Origin: Segatella oulorum JCM 14966
GTDB lineage: Bacteria; Bacteroidota; Bacteroidia; Bacteroidales; Bacteroidaceae
DNA: 64,000 nucleotides
Direction of reading: 5' to 3'
Assembly (NCBI RefSeq): GCF_000613785.1
Contig: NZ_BAJQ01000006.1
Span: 1-64,000, forward strand
Part shown: piece after piece, positions 61,264 through 64,000 of the stretch
How positions within the stretch are numbered: position 1 is the first letter of the stretch
Layout of the letters: the number at the start of each line of letters is the position of its first letter
Translations under genes and position numbers: made by a program
Notes under the pieces: model-generated
What the model was told of the DNA's origin: nothing
Database searches by the model: none
What the model saw: only the letters and a program-made list of their open reading frames with translations

Positions 61264-61556
61264 ATATTGTCGGTAAAAGGTTGGGTGTATAGATAGCCGG
61301 GCATAAAGGAACGGCACTTGCCTTCAGGCGTGTGCCTGTTCCGTGGCCGGGTGTGGGGCGGCAGGCTCCACAAGAAGTATAGTCCTCTCTCCCGAAGCAG
61401 CTCTGACGGCAAGTCTGTGCTGTCTTGTGTCTGATGGAATTCCGGCACGGAACGGAAGAGGACATAAGAGGGTTTAAGAAGTAAGCCTGCTTGCATGAAA
61501 GATAGGTATGGACACCGCCGTATGGCGTGATAGCAGATGCGATTGCAGCAGACATG
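61264..61556. other. Gene-free stretch between R4 array and ssb terminator
   Basis: About 290 bp without a convincing gene. It contains GTGTGGGGCGGCAGGCTCCAC (about 61349-61369), similar to the terminator hairpin at 62897 but without a T-run. A long minus-strand frame crosses it and R4 but has no family and no support. Confidence 0.4.
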
Positions 61557-61585
61557 AAAAAAGGAGACCCTTTGAAGAGTCTCCC
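61557..61585 (-). terminator. Terminator of the ssb gene
   Basis: On the minus strand GGAGAC (61584-61579) pairs with GTCTCC (61568-61563) and is followed by TTTTTT. It lies 20 nt after the ssb stop. Confidence 0.8.
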
Positions 61586-61604
61586 GTCTTTCGGAGTAAG
61601 GCTT

Positions 61605-61973
61605 TTATTTGGCCTTCTTGTTCTTCGCTTTAGGAGCGTCCTGCTTTTCTTCCCTGACAAAGGCGGTAACCTTTGTGGCGATGTTCTTCAGAACCGTGAC
61701 GTTCTTACCGTCCTTGGTGTAGTTCTCCGGCTTGAAGAATCCCTCTACCGTAATCTCCTTGCCCTTCTTCAGCAGTTCCAAGGTAGCCGTATCGTCGTTC
61801 TTCACCCAAGTTTCAAGGCCTATGATCGAAGAGACCGTAGAGGTCTCGTTGCCTTTGTGTTCTGTGTGTTTGATGATGATACCGAAGCGTGCGATGGCAG
61901 CTTTCTCAAAGTTTTTAACTTCTGCATCCTTGCAAACATAACCCGTAACTGTGAAATTGTTCATTGCGTTCAT
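61605..61973 (-). CDS. ssb: Single-stranded DNA-binding protein
   Basis: 122 residues with the OB-fold pattern of plasmid SSBs: NNFTVTGYVCKDAEVKNFEK, then FGIIIKHTEHKG and the strand VSSIIGLETWVKND, LKKGKEITVEGFFKPENYTK. The C-terminal tail is short, basic and Ala-rich (DAPKAKNKKAK) rather than the acidic tip of chromosomal SSB. The start at 61973 or the Met 3 codons later are both possible. It lies in the all-minus region right of oriT; ssb is a typical leading-region gene. A hairpin with a promoter-like element lies upstream. Confidence 0.8.
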   Translation of the reverse strand: MNAMNNFTVTGYVCKDAEVKNFEKAAIARFGIIIKHTEHKGNETSTVSSIIGLETWVKNDDTATLELLKKGKEITVEGFFKPENYTKDGKNVTVLKNIATKVTAFVREEKQDAPKAKNKKAK

Positions 61974-62036
61974 AATTGTAATTTTTTAAGTTGATATTTA
62001 TTTTACGTGCATGAAGGAGCAGGCAAGAGGAAGGTG

Positions 62037-62183
62037 TGCAAAGGCAAGGGATGACCGTTATTTTTTTCATCTCCGACCATAGAGTTTTGGATCAGGAGCA
62101 ACCGCACCCCAAAAACTTGAAAAAATCACGAGGCAAGTCCCGGAGGGCGGCCCTTGCGGGACACCGCTTGCGCTAACTTTGCA
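62037..62183. promoter_or_regulatory. Hairpin with embedded -7 box upstream of ssb
   Basis: TGCAAAGGCAAG (62037-62048) pairs with CTTGC-GCTAA-CTTTGCA (62167-62183) with a 5-nt bulge. The 3' arm holds TAACTTTG (62174-62181), a -7 box of the TAnnTTTG form; a -33 TTG is only loosely placed. As in the R repeats, the box points outwards, so on plus single strand it would transcribe into ssb. The GTCCCG...CGGGAC hairpin (about 62138-62162) lies in its loop. Not a copy of R, but similar in plan. Confidence 0.45.
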
Positions 62184-62257
62184 AAGGAAAATGGATGTCG
62201 GACTTATCTGAAAAATGAAAAGAACGCCATGAATGATTTGAAGTGAAGGGTAACTGA

Positions 62258-62422
62258 AAGGATGAAACCAAGGCCAAGAAGCTGCCACCGCTGCCGGTAT
62301 CGGTAAACACACTTGACCGCACGGGAAAGAAAATGACAGTACCGCTGCCAGGCCCTGAAACCTGGGTGAATGAAGTTGTGCCAGCAAAGCTACCGCTGCC
62401 GAAGAAGGGCAAGGACAGGTAA
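62258..62422 (+). pseudogene. Remnant reading frame without start codon
   Basis: A 54-codon frame beginning after TGA (62255-62257), with no ATG near, reads as a Pro/Leu-rich peptide (KKLPPLPVSVNTLDRTGKKM ... LPLPKKGKDR). It looks like coding sequence that has lost its 5' part. No family is recognised. Confidence 0.3.
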
Positions 62423-62896
62423 AGGGGTAAGCCGTCAGAGAACGTCCATGGACAGTAAGAGATACCATGATACAGTCTCGCCACTTGGTTCCGCCGTCAT
62501 GGGAAAGAGCGGAAGTCTCAAAGGCAATGATCGAAGAAGGCTGCAAGCGGTGCCATGGTAGGGGACGGAAAAGGGATGTACCATTATAAGGTCTGCAAGG
62601 CAATCCGCATAGATGTATGTTCGTATAGCCATATATACGTATATACAGCTATACAAGAATGCACCTATATGGTAATATGGAAATATAGGAATACGGCAAT
62701 AAAGATATGCCGGTATATAGAAAGAAGGGAGAGTATCCTACATCCAACAATGTGGGCAGTGTCTGCAAGTCTCTGCCCTTCCGCTTTTGGGAGCTTTTTC
62801 CTGCAGCGTGCCGGAAGGTGAAAGCGACACCGGCGAACAGGCTCCGACAGCGTTCTTGATGTTCAATCTTGAAGGGAGCCGATTTATAATCAGGGT
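62423..62896. promoter_or_regulatory. Gene-free stretch with the GTATAGC dyad at 62623
   Basis: GTATAGC (62623-62629) and GCTATAC (62648-62654) enclose an AT-rich 18-bp core. Further words like CCTATATGG and CGGTATATAG follow, and CGGCAATAAAGATATGCCG (about 62694-62712) is a small hairpin. No convincing gene is seen. It may be another site of the GTATA family, without an R repeat beside it. Confidence 0.5.
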
Positions 62897-62924
62897 GTGG
62901 GGCGGTAAGCCCCACCGATTTTTT
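62897..62924 (+). terminator. Rho-independent terminator, plus strand
   Basis: GTGGGGC (62897-62903) pairs with GCCCCAC (62909-62915) over a 5-nt loop, followed by CGATTTTTT. It would end rightward transcripts from the 62.2-62.8 kb region. Confidence 0.8.
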
Positions 62925-62988
62925 CGGCATGAAAATTCAAGAAGTGAGATGCCGGGCGATACCTGACACCTCACTCATATCAAACCAC

Positions 62989-63330
62989 CTACATATCTGG
63001 TAACTCATCAAGTATGTTCTCCAAATGTCCTAAGACTATATCCAGCTTCAAATCTGTGATGGTTCCCTCAAAGCCAGCTTCTTTATCTTTTACCAATATT
63101 GACAGGAAACCGTCTTCTTCCTTTATCGCCATTACTTCCAGGTCCGCAGGTTCATCTCCCAGGTATCCCATGATGTAAGGATGCTCCGCTTTTTCTCCTT
63201 GTTCCTCGCCGTCATAGTCCATTCCAAAATGAAATTCATGGTTAGGGAGTTTCCGCAAAGCGTCGATTAGTTCCTGCTTCTGTCGTTTGTAAATCTCTTC
63301 GTAAAGAGGGGCATAATCAAAATGTTTCAT
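62989..63330 (-). CDS. Acidic orphan protein, 113 aa, second gene of the R5 module
   Basis: Start at ATG 63330 (MKHFDYAPLYEEIYKRQKQE). A helical N-terminal part is followed by an acidic alpha/beta body (YDGEEQGEKAEHPYIMGYLG). Strongly acidic overall, like DNA-mimic anti-restriction proteins, but no family can be named. It starts 45 nt after the 63376 stop. Confidence 0.5.
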   Translation of the reverse strand: MKHFDYAPLYEEIYKRQKQELIDALRKLPNHEFHFGMDYDGEEQGEKAEHPYIMGYLGDEPADLEVMAIKEEDGFLSILVKDKEAGFEGTITDLKLDIVLGHLENILDELPDM

Positions 63331-63375
63331 TGCTTTGTATGTTTTAGCAAGGTGGGGGGCACCTTGCATTGGTTA

Positions 63376-63717
63376 TTAATCAAGGGTTTCATAAAAATAG
63401 TCTAACTCTCCGCCTTTCAGGTTCTCGCACCCATAGTTATCCGCTTCTTCCCAAAGGGCATTGTAAACACGTGCCAACTCATCGTTTTTCTCGTACCATT
63501 GCCAAATTTTATGATTGAGCACCATAACAAGCTCGGTCAGAAATTTATAGTCACCTTTCCATTCTTCAAAAGCTCGTTTGAAAGTGCCTTTTACTGCCTC
63601 TATGCCAAATTGCTCTGCCGTAGAGAAATCACTCCAAAATGTTGTGAGAGGCTTGTAACCTGTCATCTTTTCAATGTTCCACATTGGTGTTACAAATTGA
63701 ATTTTTGCTGTTTCCAT
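63376..63717 (-). CDS. Orphan protein, 113 aa, first gene downstream of R5
   Basis: A soluble acidic protein rich in Trp and Tyr (FEEWKGDYKFLTELVMVLNH; ALWEEADNYGCENL). The start (63717) lies about 30 nt before R5. No family is recognised. Candidate entry gene. Confidence 0.5.
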   Translation of the reverse strand: METAKIQFVTPMWNIEKMTGYKPLTTFWSDFSTAEQFGIEAVKGTFKRAFEEWKGDYKFLTELVMVLNHKIWQWYEKNDELARVYNALWEEADNYGCENLKGGELDYFYETLD

Positions 63718-63746
63718 TTTCTTATTGTTTTATGAATTTAACATTT

Positions 63747-64000
63747 ATTCTGGGCAACCCGATTCTCAACCTTTTTATAGGTCTTTTGTTTCTTCGACCC
63801 GAACTTTTTTTTATCATTCCGGTGTAACCGTCATCTCGAACCTTTTATGTGCAAGGTAACATCGCAGGTATTAAGAGAACCTAAGGCAAAGAATTGGCCG
63901 GCAAAGTTTTCAGGAAACCGCAATCTATGATTTCGGAGGGTCATGAAAAGTTTTCCACCAATAGGAAGCATTCCGGTGTTTGCCGTGTTCCCGGCCTGCG
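63747..64000. repeat. Dispersed repeat R5, cut by the window end
   Basis: The first 254 bp of the element. Arm A (63849-63880) is complete; TTTG of the -33 box is at 63979-63982, and the window ends within the 19-nt spacer, 1 nt before the expected -7 box. The 61-codon frame is broken by a lost base near 63902. On the left are two minus-strand orphan genes. Confidence 0.8.

Noticed and set aside
61010-61660. 216-codon minus-strand frame across R4 and the following region
   Set aside because: It runs through repeat arms, the GTATA palindrome and the ssb 3' end with no domain, and overlaps the ssb terminator.

Overview
The window looks like part of a large conjugative plasmid (or plasmid-like integrative element) of a gut Bacteroidales, probably Bacteroides, Phocaeicola or Parabacteroides. 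Reasons: a Bacteroidetes-type conjugation operon (TraE, F, G, J, K, L, M, N, O in that order), promoters of the Bacteroidetes form TTTG-N19-TAnnTTTG, no Shine-Dalgarno sequences, a MobV relaxase, a ParA-type partition pair, a replication-initiator-like protein and two primase-like proteins. No rRNA, tRNA, CRISPR array or intact insertion sequence was seen.

Layout. 1-9.3 kb: replication and maintenance genes on the plus strand (HTH regulator, initiator with a probable frameshift, primase, Toprim-like protein, small orphans, a methyltransferase, an HNH/truncated-methylase cassette between two copies of the par promoter, then parA and its partner). 9.4-11.1 kb: a minus-strand module with a second primase and an orphan gene. 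11.8-31.2 kb: the long tra operon ending in a strong terminator. 31.3-33.2 kb: minus-strand orphans and a HigBA toxin-antitoxin pair. 33.9-42.3 kb: ArdC-like protein, muramidase/peptidase, two-OB-fold protein and a large orphan. 42.5-43.9 kb: a minus-strand pair. 44.1-53.1 kb: second muramidase/peptidase, OmpA protein, repeat protein, PH-domain protein, two periplasmic VirB5-like proteins and the coupling ATPase. 53.2-54.5 kb: Fic protein and an orphan. 55.1-57.4 kb: relaxase, candidate oriT and an accessory wHTH protein. 57.5-63.7 kb: only minus-strand genes, including a lipoprotein operon, small orphans and ssb.

Two regulatory systems stand out. (1) Five operons start at the same kind of promoter: a box GTTAATATAA lies exactly 51-52 nt upstream of a TAnnTTTG-like -7 element, none has a -33 TTTG, and the start codon follows 20-24 nt later. 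This links the tra operon, the ArdC operon, the coupling-protein operon, the pair at 42.5-43.9 kb and the lipoprotein operon into one apparently activator-dependent regulon. (2) Five copies of a ~370-bp repeat (R1-R5) sit in the same orientation, each directly upstream of a minus-strand gene set (orphans, primase, Fic, toxin-antitoxin). Each carries a consensus promoter inside the 3' arm of a long imperfect hairpin, placed so that if the plus strand is single-stranded the folded promoter would fire into the minus-strand genes. This is the geometry of the single-stranded entry promoters (Frpo/ssi) of F-like plasmids. A different, weaker hairpin with the same geometry precedes ssb. With oriT near 56.8 kb and only minus-strand genes to its right, 57-64 kb looks like a conjugative leading region.

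AT-rich GTATAGC...GCTATAC dyads lie in the par leader, after the R repeats and near 62.6 kb, and may be sites for the partition or another ribbon-helix-helix protein. Several genes are interrupted by single-base frameshifts (initiator, traE, an 870-residue tra protein, a 10-A run in an M23-like protein, two small genes), so raw-read checking is advisable before calling them pseudogenes.
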